Part shown: positions 26,360 through 34,789 of the stretch, one piece after another | Layout of the letters: every line of letters begins with the position of its first letter | How positions within the stretch are numbered: the stretch's first letter is position 1 | Assembly: GCA_965227095.1 (NCBI GenBank) | Contig: CBDDFL010000002.1 | Location: 558,001-622,000 of the forward strand | DNA length: 64,000 bases | DNA from: JANQMY01 sp965227095 | Lineage (GTDB): Bacteria > Pseudomonadota > Alphaproteobacteria > JANQMY01 | Direction: 5' to 3' | Translations under genes and position numbers: made by a program | The notes under the pieces: model-generated | Seen by the model: only the letters and a program-made list of their open reading frames with translations | Told to the model about the DNA's origin: nothing | Databases searched by the model: none

Positions 26360-27079
26360 TCACATCGGCGGCTGACCAGTGGTCTGGAGCGGGGATATTT
26401 GCGCGCGCGCATCAATCCACTCTTTCAACGCGCCTGTATTGGGCAGCTCGATGGCGCCATAGCGTCGTCGCACCAATCCCAAACTTTCCAACTCTTCCAG
26501 AACTTTGCCCATGGAAACACGCGACACACCCATGGTCTCCGCAAGGTCGCTTTGTTTGACTTTCAGTGTGACCGAGCCCGTGTTGGTTTTCGCCATCACC
26601 GCCAGGGCCTTGGCCACCCGCACCGCGAGCGGCAGGCGCCTTATGTCGTCAATAAATTCCAGGGCCTGGTGCAGGCGGGAGGCAAGAGACGCCAGCAGTT
26701 GACGGCGCAGGTCCGGGTGGTCGTCCATCACCCGCTCAAAGCGGGAACGGGTGACCTGATCCACCACCGTTTCCCCCACAGCTTCTGCGTCGTGAGTCCG
26801 GGGCAAGTCGGCAAATAAGGTGAATTCACCAAAGGTTTGACCAGGGCCCAGAACCACCGTCGGCATGTAAGCGCCGTCGCGTCCCACATTGCCCATACGG
26901 ACAGCTCCGCTGCGCACAATAGAGAGACCGGGTTTCACGTCACCCCGGCTATGGATTTGCTGACCGTCCCGATATTTGACGGGGACGCTGGCGGATTGAA
27001 GCGCATCCCGAAGGGGCAACGGCAAGCCTTCGATCAATCCAGGCGTGCCGAAATCGAAGGTCGCTGTTTTTTCGCCCAT
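26360..27079 (-). CDS. Crp/Fnr family transcriptional regulator
   Basis: The 239-residue protein has an N-terminal cyclic-nucleotide-binding-like beta roll (residues 20-110, with GDVKPGLSIVRSGAVRMG and GQTFGEFTLFADLPRTHDAEA) and a C-terminal winged helix. The recognition helix lies in QSDLAETMGVSRVSMGKVL (about residues 176-194). It contains no cysteine, so it cannot hold the Fe-S cluster of a true FNR. Whether it binds cAMP is uncertain. It is divergent from a TauD-type gene, and a perfect 9-4-9 palindrome lies in the shared upstream region, which suggests autoregulation and control of that gene. The alkylsulfatase gene lies 95 bases downstream on the same strand. Confidence 0.9.
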   Translation of the reverse strand: MGEKTATFDFGTPGLIEGLPLPLRDALQSASVPVKYRDGQQIHSRGDVKPGLSIVRSGAVRMGNVGRDGAYMPTVVLGPGQTFGEFTLFADLPRTHDAEAVGETVVDQVTRSRFERVMDDHPDLRRQLLASLASRLHQALEFIDDIRRLPLAVRVAKALAVMAKTNTGSVTLKVKQSDLAETMGVSRVSMGKVLEELESLGLVRRRYGAIELPNTGALKEWIDARAQISPLQTTGQPPM

Positions 27080-27100
27080 GTCCTCGCTCTTTTTTCGCCT

Positions 27101-27122
27101 AAATGCAAATTTTTTTGCATTT
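27101..27122. promoter_or_regulatory. Inverted repeat, candidate Crp/Fnr operator
   Basis: AAATGCAAA and TTTGCATTT form a perfect inverted repeat of nine bases per arm with a four-base TTTT spacer, centred between the divergent Crp/Fnr and TauD-type genes. Crp/Fnr dimers recognise inverted repeats with short central spacers, for example TTGAT-N4-ATCAA for FNR. The sequence TGCAAA-N4-TTTGCA differs from both FNR and CRP consensus, in line with a variant recognition helix. Confidence 0.55.
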
Positions 27123-27178
27123 TACCGGTTGAACCTAGCGTAAAACAAGACTCAGAACAGAAAGACCGGGAGGATCCG

Positions 27179-28021
27179 ATGAGTGCGATCGAAGTGAAGC
27201 CGTGTGGTGGCGTGGGTGCCGAAGTCTTAGGCGTCGATTTGTCGAAAGACCTGACCAATTCGGAATTCGCGACCATGCGCGACGCGTTCGCCGAATATGG
27301 CGTGATCTTTTTCAGAGACCAAAACCTGTCGCCGGAACAGCATATTGCGTTTGCCCAGCGCTGGGGGGACATCAATGTGAACCGTTTCTTCAAAGCGGTC
27401 GATGATTACCCGCAGATCGCAGAGGTATTGAAAGAACCGGACCAGACCGCCAATATCGGCGGTGGTTGGCACACGGATCATTCCTACGACATCGAACCCG
27501 CCATGGGGTCCATGTTGCTTGCCCGGGAAGTGCCGGAAAAAGGCGGCGATACCATGTTCGCCAATATGTATTCAGCCTATGACGCCCTGTCCGACGGTCT
27601 GAAAAAAACCTTGGACAGCCTGAACGCTGTGCATTCCAGCCGCCACATCTTTGGGGATCAGTCAGAGGTTTACAGCAAGGACTCAGACATCGGAAACCGT
27701 ATCGGCAATTCGGCGGCGGCCACGCAAGATGCGGTTCACCCCGTCATCATTACCCATCCCATCAGTGGGCGGAAGGCGCTCTATGTGAACATGGCCTTCA
27801 CCTTGCGGTTCGATGGCTGGACAGCGGAAGAAAGCAAGCCGTTGCTTGATTTCCTTTACACCCACGCCTGCAAGCCGGAATTCACCACCACGTTTAAATG
27901 GAAGCCCGGCTCCATGGCGTTTTGGGACAATCGGTCGACGTGGCATTACGCGATCAACGATTATCATGGCCACCGGCGCTTGATGCACCGCATCACGCTG
28001 GACGGATGTGCGCTGAACTAG
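27179..28021 (+). CDS. TauD/TfdA family 2-oxoglutarate-dependent dioxygenase
   Basis: The 280-residue enzyme keeps the iron ligands of the family: WHTDHSY with H98 and D100, and NRSTWHYA with H256. The 2-oxoglutarate-binding Arg is in HGHRRLMHR near residue 266. GVIFFRDQNLSPEQHIAFAQRWG and the N-terminal GVGAEVLGVDLS are standard TauD segments. Members oxidise taurine, 2,4-D, alkyl sulfates (AtsK) and other carboxylates or sulfonates. The nearby alkylsulfatase makes a sulfur-ester substrate attractive but unproven. The start at 27179 has GGGAGG at the right distance; the frame runs open upstream through the Crp/Fnr gene and is not used. Confidence 0.9.
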   Translation: MSAIEVKPCGGVGAEVLGVDLSKDLTNSEFATMRDAFAEYGVIFFRDQNLSPEQHIAFAQRWGDINVNRFFKAVDDYPQIAEVLKEPDQTANIGGGWHTDHSYDIEPAMGSMLLAREVPEKGGDTMFANMYSAYDALSDGLKKTLDSLNAVHSSRHIFGDQSEVYSKDSDIGNRIGNSAAATQDAVHPVIITHPISGRKALYVNMAFTLRFDGWTAEESKPLLDFLYTHACKPEFTTTFKWKPGSMAFWDNRSTWHYAINDYHGHRRLMHRITLDGCALN

Positions 28022-28647
28022 CGTTCGAGGTGGTCGGCCAAAAGGTCGATCACCCATCGGCGATACCGTGACCGCGTGGCCTCATCGTCTTTAAGGCTGA
28101 CACTCTTCAAGAACGCCCCGCCCATTGTGGATTCCATGGCGGTGATCACATGCAACAAGCACAGGGCAAACCGTGCTTCGTCATCGATCGCCGACCCACT
28201 TGCCGGGTCCTCACCGTGTATCGTCGCGTGAAGCTGCGCGGCCAGGGGCGCCAACATGCCGTGTCCGCGCGGAGACCATCCCGATAGATAAAGCCACAAG
28301 GCAAGCTTGGCATAACCTTCCTTGCTGAAGGCGTCATGCAGCGTGACAGACACCCGGTCCAACTGTGACCGTACTGTTTCCGCGGCGGGGTCATCTAGGG
28401 TGAAACGGTTTTTTAGGCGGCGCCCGCAGCGGCGCAACAACGCTTCCAATAACCCTTCGCGATTTTTGAAATGGTAGTGAATGGCCGCATCGGTAATGCC
28501 CAGCTGTGCCGCTAAGGGCTGGACCTTAACGGCGTCAACGCCCCCCTTGAGAAAGGCTTCTTCGGCTGCGGCCAAAATGCGTTCCTTGGCTTCCTCTGGG
28601 GTGTAGCGTTTTCGTTTTGGGGGGGCTGTGGGGCTACGGCTTTTCAT
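28018..28647 (-). CDS. TetR family transcriptional regulator
   Basis: The protein of about 209 residues has a basic N-terminal tail rich in Arg and Lys, then the TetR DNA-binding domain with ERILAAAEEAFLKGGVDAVKV and LAAQLGITDAAIHYHFKNREGL, and a helical C-terminal ligand domain. An ATG at 28647 is used; a GTG directly before it is an equal option. It is divergent from an alpha/beta hydrolase gene with a gap of about 65 bases, the usual layout for a regulator and its target. That gap holds CTTAG and CTAAG half-sites 18 bases apart. The 3' end overlaps the convergent dioxygenase gene by four bases. Confidence 0.88.
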   Translation of the reverse strand: MKSRSPTAPPKRKRYTPEEAKERILAAAEEAFLKGGVDAVKVQPLAAQLGITDAAIHYHFKNREGLLEALLRRCGRRLKNRFTLDDPAAETVRSQLDRVSVTLHDAFSKEGYAKLALWLYLSGWSPRGHGMLAPLAAQLHATIHGEDPASGSAIDDEARFALCLLHVITAMESTMGGAFLKSVSLKDDEATRSRYRRWVIDLLADHLER

Positions 28648-28712
28648 CACCGTACTTTACTTTGATATGTCTTAGTTGTAAACTTTGAGTTATCTAAGTA
28701 AGGAGAAGCCAC

Positions 28713-29639
28713 ATGGATGTTCACAGCTATCACAAGCGGCGATCGGAAATCGCGGGATTGCCTTGGCACCCGTATAAGGCGCCGAAGGAACATCATCTAT
28801 TGTTGGATCGCCGCCGGTTTCACTATCTGGAATGGGGGGAGGCCGGCCAACCGCTCTATGTGTTCCTGCATGGGGGCAGTCAGAATGCCTGGACGTGGGA
28901 CACGGTCTGCCAACATCTCGCCCGCGATCACCATTGTGTCGCGCTGGATTTGAGGGGGCATGGAGAATCCGAATGGGCCTATGACCAAGACTATCGCGTG
29001 GCGGCGTTTGTCTCTGATCTCACCCAATTTCTCGACCGGATGCCGGAAAAACCGGTCCTTGTGGGGATGTCCCTTGGCGGCTTAACGGCCCTCAACTACG
29101 CGCTTGAGCACAGCCATATTTTGTCGGGTCTTGTTTGTGTCGATGTCGCGCCGAATGCGACGGTCAGCGCCGCAAAGCCCATTCGCGAATTTGTTTCCGA
29201 AGGATTCAAACTGACCCGTTTTGAGGATTTTGTTGATGCGGCCGCGCGGTTCAACACTCGGCGGCAAAAGGAGCTGCTGGCCTTTTCCATGCGCCGAAGC
29301 TTGCGGCGCTTGGTCAGCGGACATCATACCTGGAAAACCGATCCGCAGATGCGGCACGCGGTCGATGCCTTTGCCGTGAACATGTCTGACATTGCGGGCC
29401 AGGTTCACAAAATTACCTGCCCGACCTTGCTCGTGCGGGGCGGGGATAGCGCGGTTGTCTCCCAAACTCAGGCGGACGCGTTTGTGGCGTCTCTGCCAGA
29501 TGGGCGGTCTTGTACGGTGCCGAATGCCGGACACTCGGTACAAGGGGACAATCCAAAGGGACTTATCGCGGCCTTGAAGGATTTTGAGGCAGTCTTGCCA
29601 CCCCGACGCCAACGGTCAGGCGGCGTAGATCAGCAGTAA
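28713..29639 (+). CDS. Alpha/beta hydrolase
   Basis: The 308-residue protein shows the alpha/beta hydrolase fold: FLHGGSQNAWTWD at the oxyanion loop, ALDLRGHGESEWA, and nucleophile elbow VGMSLGGLTAL with the catalytic Ser. The acid is in VRGGDSAVV and the His in PNAGHSVQGDNP. There is no signal peptide. Family members include esterases, epoxide hydrolases and C-C bond hydrolases. The divergent TetR gene probably represses it. The ribosome-binding site is AAGGAG, nine bases before the ATG. The last 24 bases overlap the convergent EamA gene. Confidence 0.88.
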   Translation: MDVHSYHKRRSEIAGLPWHPYKAPKEHHLLLDRRRFHYLEWGEAGQPLYVFLHGGSQNAWTWDTVCQHLARDHHCVALDLRGHGESEWAYDQDYRVAAFVSDLTQFLDRMPEKPVLVGMSLGGLTALNYALEHSHILSGLVCVDVAPNATVSAAKPIREFVSEGFKLTRFEDFVDAAARFNTRRQKELLAFSMRRSLRRLVSGHHTWKTDPQMRHAVDAFAVNMSDIAGQVHKITCPTLLVRGGDSAVVSQTQADAFVASLPDGRSCTVPNAGHSVQGDNPKGLIAALKDFEAVLPPRRQRSGGVDQQ

Positions 29640-30518
29640 AACACTGCCGATCACCAGGGCGGCACCCCAAACTTCTAGAGATTTAATCTGTTCTCGGAAG
29701 ATGAACAGGGATGCCGCGAAAGTGAACAATAATTCCACCTGACCCAGCGCCCGCACATAGGCCGCGTTTTGTAACGTCATGGCGGCGAACCACCCGGCCG
29801 AGGACAGCATGCCGACCAAACCCACCAAGCTTGTCAAGCGCCAGGCTTTGAAAACCTTGATGAGGTCATCCCGGTGCTGCACGGCCAGGTACACACCCAT
29901 GGCGATCGTCTGAAAGGCCAACACATAAAATAGGGTGATGGCAGAGGACAGTAAAAAGCCACCGCCCAGCTCCAACGAGGCGGCGCGGTAACATACAGCC
30001 GCGATGCCAAATCCAGCCCCGCAGGCAAGACCCAACAGGGCAGCAGGTTGCCCCAAGGATCCCGCGATGCCGCGCAAGGACAACTCCGTATGCGCCATCG
30101 ACATGATAATCACCCCGGCAGCGCCAACAAAAATCGCCAGCGTCGCCATGGGGCTCAGCGTGTCGCCCAGCAACAGAAAACCCACCAGAGCTGTTTGCAA
30201 GGCTTCGGTTTTGGAATAGGTGGTGCCCACCGCAAAGTTTCGGTATTGGAACGCGCTGATGAGAAACTGGGTTCCGGCGATCTGGCTCAACCCACCTAAT
30301 GCGCCAAAAATGAGAAACGCGCTGTTTATCTCCGGCAGTGTTTCATCCGACAGCTGAATAATTACATATAGATAAATTGCGGCAAACGGCAGGCCGAAGA
30401 CAAAACGCGAATAGGTCGCGCCCAGCGTCGATAAGTCACCGACCAAATATTTCTGCAAAGCGGAGCGTAGGTTTTGCCCAAACGCGGCCGCGATGGTGAT
30501 TGGGATCCAGAGTTCCAA
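29616..30518 (-). CDS. EamA/DMT family transporter
   Basis: The 300-residue protein is almost wholly hydrophobic, with about ten transmembrane helices in two repeated halves as in the drug/metabolite transporter superfamily. The N-terminus LWIPITIAAAFGQNLRSALQK and the C-terminal VELLFTFAASLFIFREQIKSLEVWG (seen as AASLFIFREQ) match EamA proteins. The start is a TTG at 30518 without a clear ribosome-binding site; the N-terminus it gives is family-like. A 30-base hairpin lies just upstream. Substrate and direction of transport are unknown. Confidence 0.85.
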   Translation of the reverse strand: MELWIPITIAAAFGQNLRSALQKYLVGDLSTLGATYSRFVFGLPFAAIYLYVIIQLSDETLPEINSAFLIFGALGGLSQIAGTQFLISAFQYRNFAVGTTYSKTEALQTALVGFLLLGDTLSPMATLAIFVGAAGVIIMSMAHTELSLRGIAGSLGQPAALLGLACGAGFGIAAVCYRAASLELGGGFLLSSAITLFYVLAFQTIAMGVYLAVQHRDDLIKVFKAWRLTSLVGLVGMLSSAGWFAAMTLQNAAYVRALGQVELLFTFAASLFIFREQIKSLEVWGAALVIGSVLLLIYAA

Positions 30519-30536
30519 GATGTACCGATATCCAAA

Positions 30537-30566
30537 CGACCCGCTCTCTTCTCAGAGAACGGGTCG
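30537..30566 (-). other. Hairpin before the EamA gene
   Basis: CGACCCG and CGGGTCG form a seven-base stem that continues with TCTC/GAGA after one mismatch, leaving a short loop. It lies between the VOC gene and the EamA transporter gene on the minus strand. There is no proper T run, so it may be a weak terminator for the VOC transcript, a processing site or an attenuator. Confidence 0.4.
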
Positions 30567-30611
30567 ACATGTTCTTCTCCTCAGCACCGTGGAGAGGTGC
30601 CGGAGCAGGGC

Positions 30612-30980
30612 TTAGCCTTCCATCGTGAAGGCGAAAAGTTTGTTTTGGTCTAAGTCGCGGAAATAACCGCCCCAAACCATGCCGCGGGAGCCGGGTTCAC
30701 CTTCGTCGGTGCCGCCAAGCTCGAGCGCTTTCTTGTAAACCTTCTCCGCCATTTCTTTCGACCCGACATTCAGCGCAATCATGGTGCCGTTGCCGTTGGT
30801 CGCTTTCTGTTCATCGTAAGGTTTGCAGACCGCAAACATAGGTTCGCCGGGGTTTTGGGCATAAATGACAATACGGCCATCATTCATGATTTGATTGGCG
30901 CCGATTTCACCAAGCAATGCATCATAAAACGCAACGGCTTTGTCTAAATCATTCGTGCCGACAGTTGTGTATCCAATCAT
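30612..30980 (-). CDS. VOC family (glyoxalase-like) protein
   Basis: The 122-residue protein has the beta-alpha-beta-beta-beta layout of the vicinal oxygen chelate fold: MIGYTTVGTNDLDKAVAFYDALL at the N-terminus, and AEKVYKKALELGGTDEGEPG with YFRDLDQNKLFAFTMEG at the end. The family includes glyoxalase I, extradiol dioxygenases and fosfomycin or bleomycin resistance proteins; this single-domain form is usually called glyoxalase/bleomycin-resistance-like and is often of unknown function. It has AGGAAG as ribosome-binding site. The MBL hydrolase gene lies 29 bases upstream on the same strand. Confidence 0.85.
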   Translation of the reverse strand: MIGYTTVGTNDLDKAVAFYDALLGEIGANQIMNDGRIVIYAQNPGEPMFAVCKPYDEQKATNGNGTMIALNVGSKEMAEKVYKKALELGGTDEGEPGSRGMVWGGYFRDLDQNKLFAFTMEG

Positions 30981-31009
30981 GTGGTCTTCCTAGGTTTTCT
31001 CGTGAGTGA

Positions 31010-32086
31010 CTAGAACAACGACGTGACGTCGATGTCCTCCGAACCTGCCGGGAGACTGAATAGCATGCCATCGACACCTAGGGTAATGGGGCCATTGAAC
31101 GCATCGCGCGTGCCCTTGAGATAATAGGGGTTCAAAAACGGGGCCGGCACGGGCGGCACCACATGGTGAAGAACCAGGTGACTTACGCCGGCTTCCGTCG
31201 CGGTTTCCGCGGCCTCGATGGGTGTTGCATGATAGTCCAATATGTCATGCATGATTTTCGAGAGGACAGTAAGGCCGCGGCTGTCGGCAACGTCTTTCAT
31301 TTTGCCGACCCATTCCGCATTGAGAGATTCGTGAACCAGCAAATCGGCACCTTGAGCATTGTCGATGATGTTTTGGTGTTTCACCGTATCGCCGCTGATC
31401 ACCACGGACCGACCCTTATAGTCAATGCGGTACCCAACGGCGGGTTCGATAGGGCTGTGGTCCACACCAAACGCCGTCACCGTCACGCTGCCGTCGTTGT
31501 AGACTTCCACGGATCCATTGAGGCCGATGGCACTAAACGGCTTCGGCGCCCCGCCCGCACCGGAAGGGGGTACGATATCCGCCCCGTGGTGGGCTGTCCT
31601 GTAACCACCATCCAGCCGATACGCCGCGTTGAAGCCTTCCACCACTTGGGTAACACCAATGGGGCCATGCACCGGAACAGGCTCGGTATGGTTTCCTTGA
31701 ACCCAGCGCAATGTCAGCAGTTCGCCCAATCCATCGATATGGTCGGAATGGAAGTGGGTCAGGAAAATGGCCTCGATGCTTCCCACAGGCAGGCGCATGC
31801 TGCCAATGTTCCGCGTGCCGCCGCTGCCGATATCCACCACAAACACTTTTTCGCCGGCAAGAACGATTGTACACGGACCACTTCGGCTGAGATCGGGAAG
31901 GGGGGACCCCGCACCACACAGCCCCACGTGAAGGCCATCCACCAGATCGTCTGCCGCGCTGGTACCGATATTCTGTTCAATGGCGCGGGTGAACATGCGT
32001 TCGCCAATTTGCACTTTGAACAATTGAACGATGGCGAACACGGCAACCGCCAAAACGGCCACACCAATTGCTATGTTTCTGAACAT
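31010..32086 (-). CDS. Membrane-anchored metallo-beta-lactamase fold hydrolase
   Basis: The 358-residue protein starts with a membrane anchor at residues 4-23 (NIAIGVAVLAVAVFAIVQLF) and then an MBL domain of the RNase Z / arylsulfatase type. LTHFHSDHIDGLGE gives H111, H113, D115 and H116, and GRSVVISGDTVKH and a late HLVLHHVVPP supply further zinc ligands. VGLCGAGSPLPD near residue 55 is the glycine loop seen in such proteins. The anchor places the domain in the periplasm, so tRNA processing is unlikely; hydrolysis of an ester or sulfate is more plausible. It may share a transcript with the VOC gene. Confidence 0.85.
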   Translation of the reverse strand: MFRNIAIGVAVLAVAVFAIVQLFKVQIGERMFTRAIEQNIGTSAADDLVDGLHVGLCGAGSPLPDLSRSGPCTIVLAGEKVFVVDIGSGGTRNIGSMRLPVGSIEAIFLTHFHSDHIDGLGELLTLRWVQGNHTEPVPVHGPIGVTQVVEGFNAAYRLDGGYRTAHHGADIVPPSGAGGAPKPFSAIGLNGSVEVYNDGSVTVTAFGVDHSPIEPAVGYRIDYKGRSVVISGDTVKHQNIIDNAQGADLLVHESLNAEWVGKMKDVADSRGLTVLSKIMHDILDYHATPIEAAETATEAGVSHLVLHHVVPPVPAPFLNPYYLKGTRDAFNGPITLGVDGMLFSLPAGSEDIDVTSLF

Positions 32087-32169
32087 GCCCCCGACCTTTT
32101 CTGTTATTTATCCACGCAAAACAATTGGCACAAATATAGACAATAGTTTGTGTTTTTTAAAGACGGGGG

Positions 32170-33249
32170 CTAATCGGCAGTGGCGGTTTTGGGCGGAATA
32201 TGAGGAACGTCCTCTTCGGAACGGCCCTCTAAATCGTCGGTTGAAGGGGCGAGGTCTTCTTTCGCGTCCGTCTGCTCTTCGCTGGCGAAGCTCGCAATGA
32301 TCGACGCGGCGTTTCCAAGATCTTTTGAGACCGTAACCCGTTGTTCCGCGGTGAGCGATGCAACGTCTTCCAGCTTGTTGATGGTTTCCAAACGCTCCCG
32401 TAATCCGGTGCCGTTGGCGATTTGGATGGAAATGCCGGGGCGGGCATTGAGTTCCAGCAGAAGGGGGCCTTTGTCCCGGTCCAGCACAACGTCGACCCCT
32501 AAGTACCCAAGGTCGGTCACGTCAAAGGCGCGGGCGGCCATCAACAACACATCATCCCAATTGGGAATGTGAATGCCGGACAAAGATTGCATCGTGTCCG
32601 GATGAACGCTGATGGGGCGGTCATATTGCATGGCACTTGTGGTGGTGCCCGTGGCGAGATCAACCCCTACACCCACGCCGCCTTTGTGCAAGTTCGCTTT
32701 TCCGTCGGAGTCCGCCGTCGGCAAGCGCACCATGGCGGCGACGATAAACCCTTTCAGCACAATGACGCGGATGTCCGGCACGCCTTTGAACGACACATCA
32801 TCGAACAAAGGATCGAAATTCACTTTGTATTCGACCATGGCGATGTCCGGCTGTCCGCCCAAACTGTACATGCCCGACATGATGTTGTTCACGTGAAACC
32901 GTATGCGGTCATTCGTAATGCGGCGCCCATTGGCCAAACGCCAGCCGCCGGCCATGGGACCGTCGATTACTAAAATGCCATTGCCTTGCGCGCCTTGTGC
33001 CGGTTTGATCACAAAACCGGGCGCACCCTGAACAATTTTTTCAAGCGCGCCGATGTCCCGCGCGGATTCAAGAGTGCCAAGTAAAGGCGGGACAGGAATG
33101 TGCGCCTGCAGGGCAAGTTGTTTCGTTTCAATCTTATTGTTCACCAAACGGTGCAAGCGGCGCGGGTTAAACGCGCTCACATATTTGACGTTGCGTTCAT
33201 TCAGCCCGATAACGCCGGACTTTCGCAAAAATTGAAACGTCTTAAACAC
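32170..33249 (-). CDS. ATP-grasp alpha-L-glutamate ligase-like protein
   Basis: The 359-residue protein has the RimK-like ATP-grasp fold: NVKYVSAFNPRRLHRLVNNK at the N-terminus, FVIKPAQGAQGNGILVID for ATP binding near residue 100, and LLLELNARPGISIQIANG with the Mg-binding Glu/Asn near residue 270. Such enzymes link amino acids or peptides through amide bonds. A GTG at 33249 starts it, overlapping the 7TM gene by eight bases. Gene order protease, 7TM transglutaminase-like, ATP-grasp is a known conserved association, so it likely acts with its two neighbours on the same molecule. An acidic tail follows residue 320. Confidence 0.9.
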   Translation of the reverse strand: MFKTFQFLRKSGVIGLNERNVKYVSAFNPRRLHRLVNNKIETKQLALQAHIPVPPLLGTLESARDIGALEKIVQGAPGFVIKPAQGAQGNGILVIDGPMAGGWRLANGRRITNDRIRFHVNNIMSGMYSLGGQPDIAMVEYKVNFDPLFDDVSFKGVPDIRVIVLKGFIVAAMVRLPTADSDGKANLHKGGVGVGVDLATGTTTSAMQYDRPISVHPDTMQSLSGIHIPNWDDVLLMAARAFDVTDLGYLGVDVVLDRDKGPLLLELNARPGISIQIANGTGLRERLETINKLEDVASLTAEQRVTVSKDLGNAASIIASFASEEQTDAKEDLAPSTDDLEGRSEEDVPHIPPKTATAD

Positions 33250-34789
33250 TTGGGTTTTGCTGCACCATATGACGGAAACGCCAGATTTCGCTGAGCCTCA
33301 TGCCCGTATAGCGTCCCATTAACAAACAGATCGCCATCAGTATGAACAAAGTCTCCGGGAAGGTGAACATGAAATGCTCCACCAGATTATTGGTCATGAC
33401 CAAATAGCAGATACTTGCCACCACCAGGCTGCCGGCGCCCTGTTTCATGGCTTCCGTACCCGAATATTCTTCCCACACAATCGACATGCGTTCGATGGTC
33501 ATGGTCAGGATCACCATGGGAAACAGCGACACGGACAGGCCGATGGAGCGGTTCGATTCATTCATCAGCAAAGTGATGCCCACCATACAGACGACGATAA
33601 ACACCAGCACCACGGCGAGCCTCGGCACCAACAGCAATTGCAAGCGCTCTAGATAGATGCGCATGGTCAAGCCCAGGCCCACCAACACCGTGAACAGAAT
33701 GATGCCATTGAGCAACGCGGTTTCACGAAAGGAAATACCGATCAACACGGGCATGAAGGTGCCAAGCGTCGACACGCCGATGAATTGGCGCAAAAACACC
33801 AGCAGCACAATGCCCACGGGGATGGTGATCAGTACCTTGTACACAAGCTGGGTGGTCAGCGGCAGGTCTTGAAAACCGAAACCCACCAGGGGTGAGGGCA
33901 CGCCATTGCCGCCGGACTGTTGGGCCAATTCTTGCGCCAAACGCGAACCGGAGCTGAGGGCGATTTGCGCATCCAGTGCGCGCACGCCGCGCGCATCAAT
34001 CAGCCGTTCGGTGCCGTACCAAATGGGAAAGAAGCTGGCCGGTTCGTCGTCGATGAAGTAGCGGAAGTCGCGGCCATCGGCGCGGTATTCCAGCCAGTGT
34101 TTGATTTCGGCCCGGCGCCGCGCCTCCGTCAGGTAGACACCGTTGGCGATGCGGGCCGAAATTTTCTGCTGCGCGAAGACTTCCACAGCCAGCGCTAGTT
34201 TATTCACGGGCGCCGGCAGATCCGGCATCAGGCTTTGGACCTCGTCGGACGGATTGATCGCAAAGATGTCATCCAATGCGATCAAGGCAAAAGACCGCGC
34301 ATCGGCCGACTGCCGCCGCAAGCGGTCCCCCCACACCAACAGGGCTTGGGCACGGATCGGGTCCGGTGCTTGCGATTCCTGACGGGAACTGCCGAATTTT
34401 GCATTGTCGCCGAAATCGGATCGCCGGTTCTCGCCGACAATTTGGGCACGATAGCGCAGGACTTTTCGGTCACTGGGAAAGCGATGGGTCCAAACCGCTT
34501 TTCGGTTGCTGGACACGTCATCGTCCATCAAGCTGAGACCGAAGGGGCCGTTGAAGAATTGCTCTTCCAGAATGTTGGTTTCGTTCCGGGCAACCGGAAT
34601 GAACACTTCCAGACGCGCCGGCTGATCCATCGCGTCGAATTCCAAATAGGTCTCGAAGTCCCAAATGGTACGCTCCGTATCCGGAAAAATCGGATAATCA
34701 AGCTGCACCACTTTGGTATAGATGATCAGCAGACCCGCAGACGCCAACACCCAGGCAAACAGCAAGCTTTGTCGCAGGCTACTCCCCAC
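33242..34789 (-). CDS. Inactive transglutaminase-like protein with seven transmembrane helices
   Basis: The 515-residue protein has an N-terminal anchor (SLLFAWVLASAGLLIIYT), a large extracytoplasmic part of about 280 residues that corresponds to a transglutaminase-like domain, and a C-terminal block of six to seven helices. That block starts near residue 315 (LVYKVLITIPVGIVLLVFL). I do not see a Cys-His-Asp triad in the outer domain, in agreement with the family description as inactive. It starts with GTG and overlaps the protease gene by 11 bases and the ATP-grasp gene by eight. The protein may present or sense the product of the ligase at the membrane. Confidence 0.85.
   Translation of the reverse strand: MGSSLRQSLLFAWVLASAGLLIIYTKVVQLDYPIFPDTERTIWDFETYLEFDAMDQPARLEVFIPVARNETNILEEQFFNGPFGLSLMDDDVSSNRKAVWTHRFPSDRKVLRYRAQIVGENRRSDFGDNAKFGSSRQESQAPDPIRAQALLVWGDRLRRQSADARSFALIALDDIFAINPSDEVQSLMPDLPAPVNKLALAVEVFAQQKISARIANGVYLTEARRRAEIKHWLEYRADGRDFRYFIDDEPASFFPIWYGTERLIDARGVRALDAQIALSSGSRLAQELAQQSGGNGVPSPLVGFGFQDLPLTTQLVYKVLITIPVGIVLLVFLRQFIGVSTLGTFMPVLIGISFRETALLNGIILFTVLVGLGLTMRIYLERLQLLLVPRLAVVLVFIVVCMVGITLLMNESNRSIGLSVSLFPMVILTMTIERMSIVWEEYSGTEAMKQGAGSLVVASICYLVMTNNLVEHFMFTFPETLFILMAICLLMGRYTGMRLSEIWRFRHMVQQNPSV

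Noticed and set aside
26837..27178. An in-frame upstream start for the TauD-type gene
   Set aside because: It would cover the Crp/Fnr gene on the other strand; the GGGAGG site and family start are at 27179.
31163..32146. A long plus-strand open frame opposite the MBL hydrolase gene
   Set aside because: It is antisense to a gene with a full zinc motif and has no recognisable domain.
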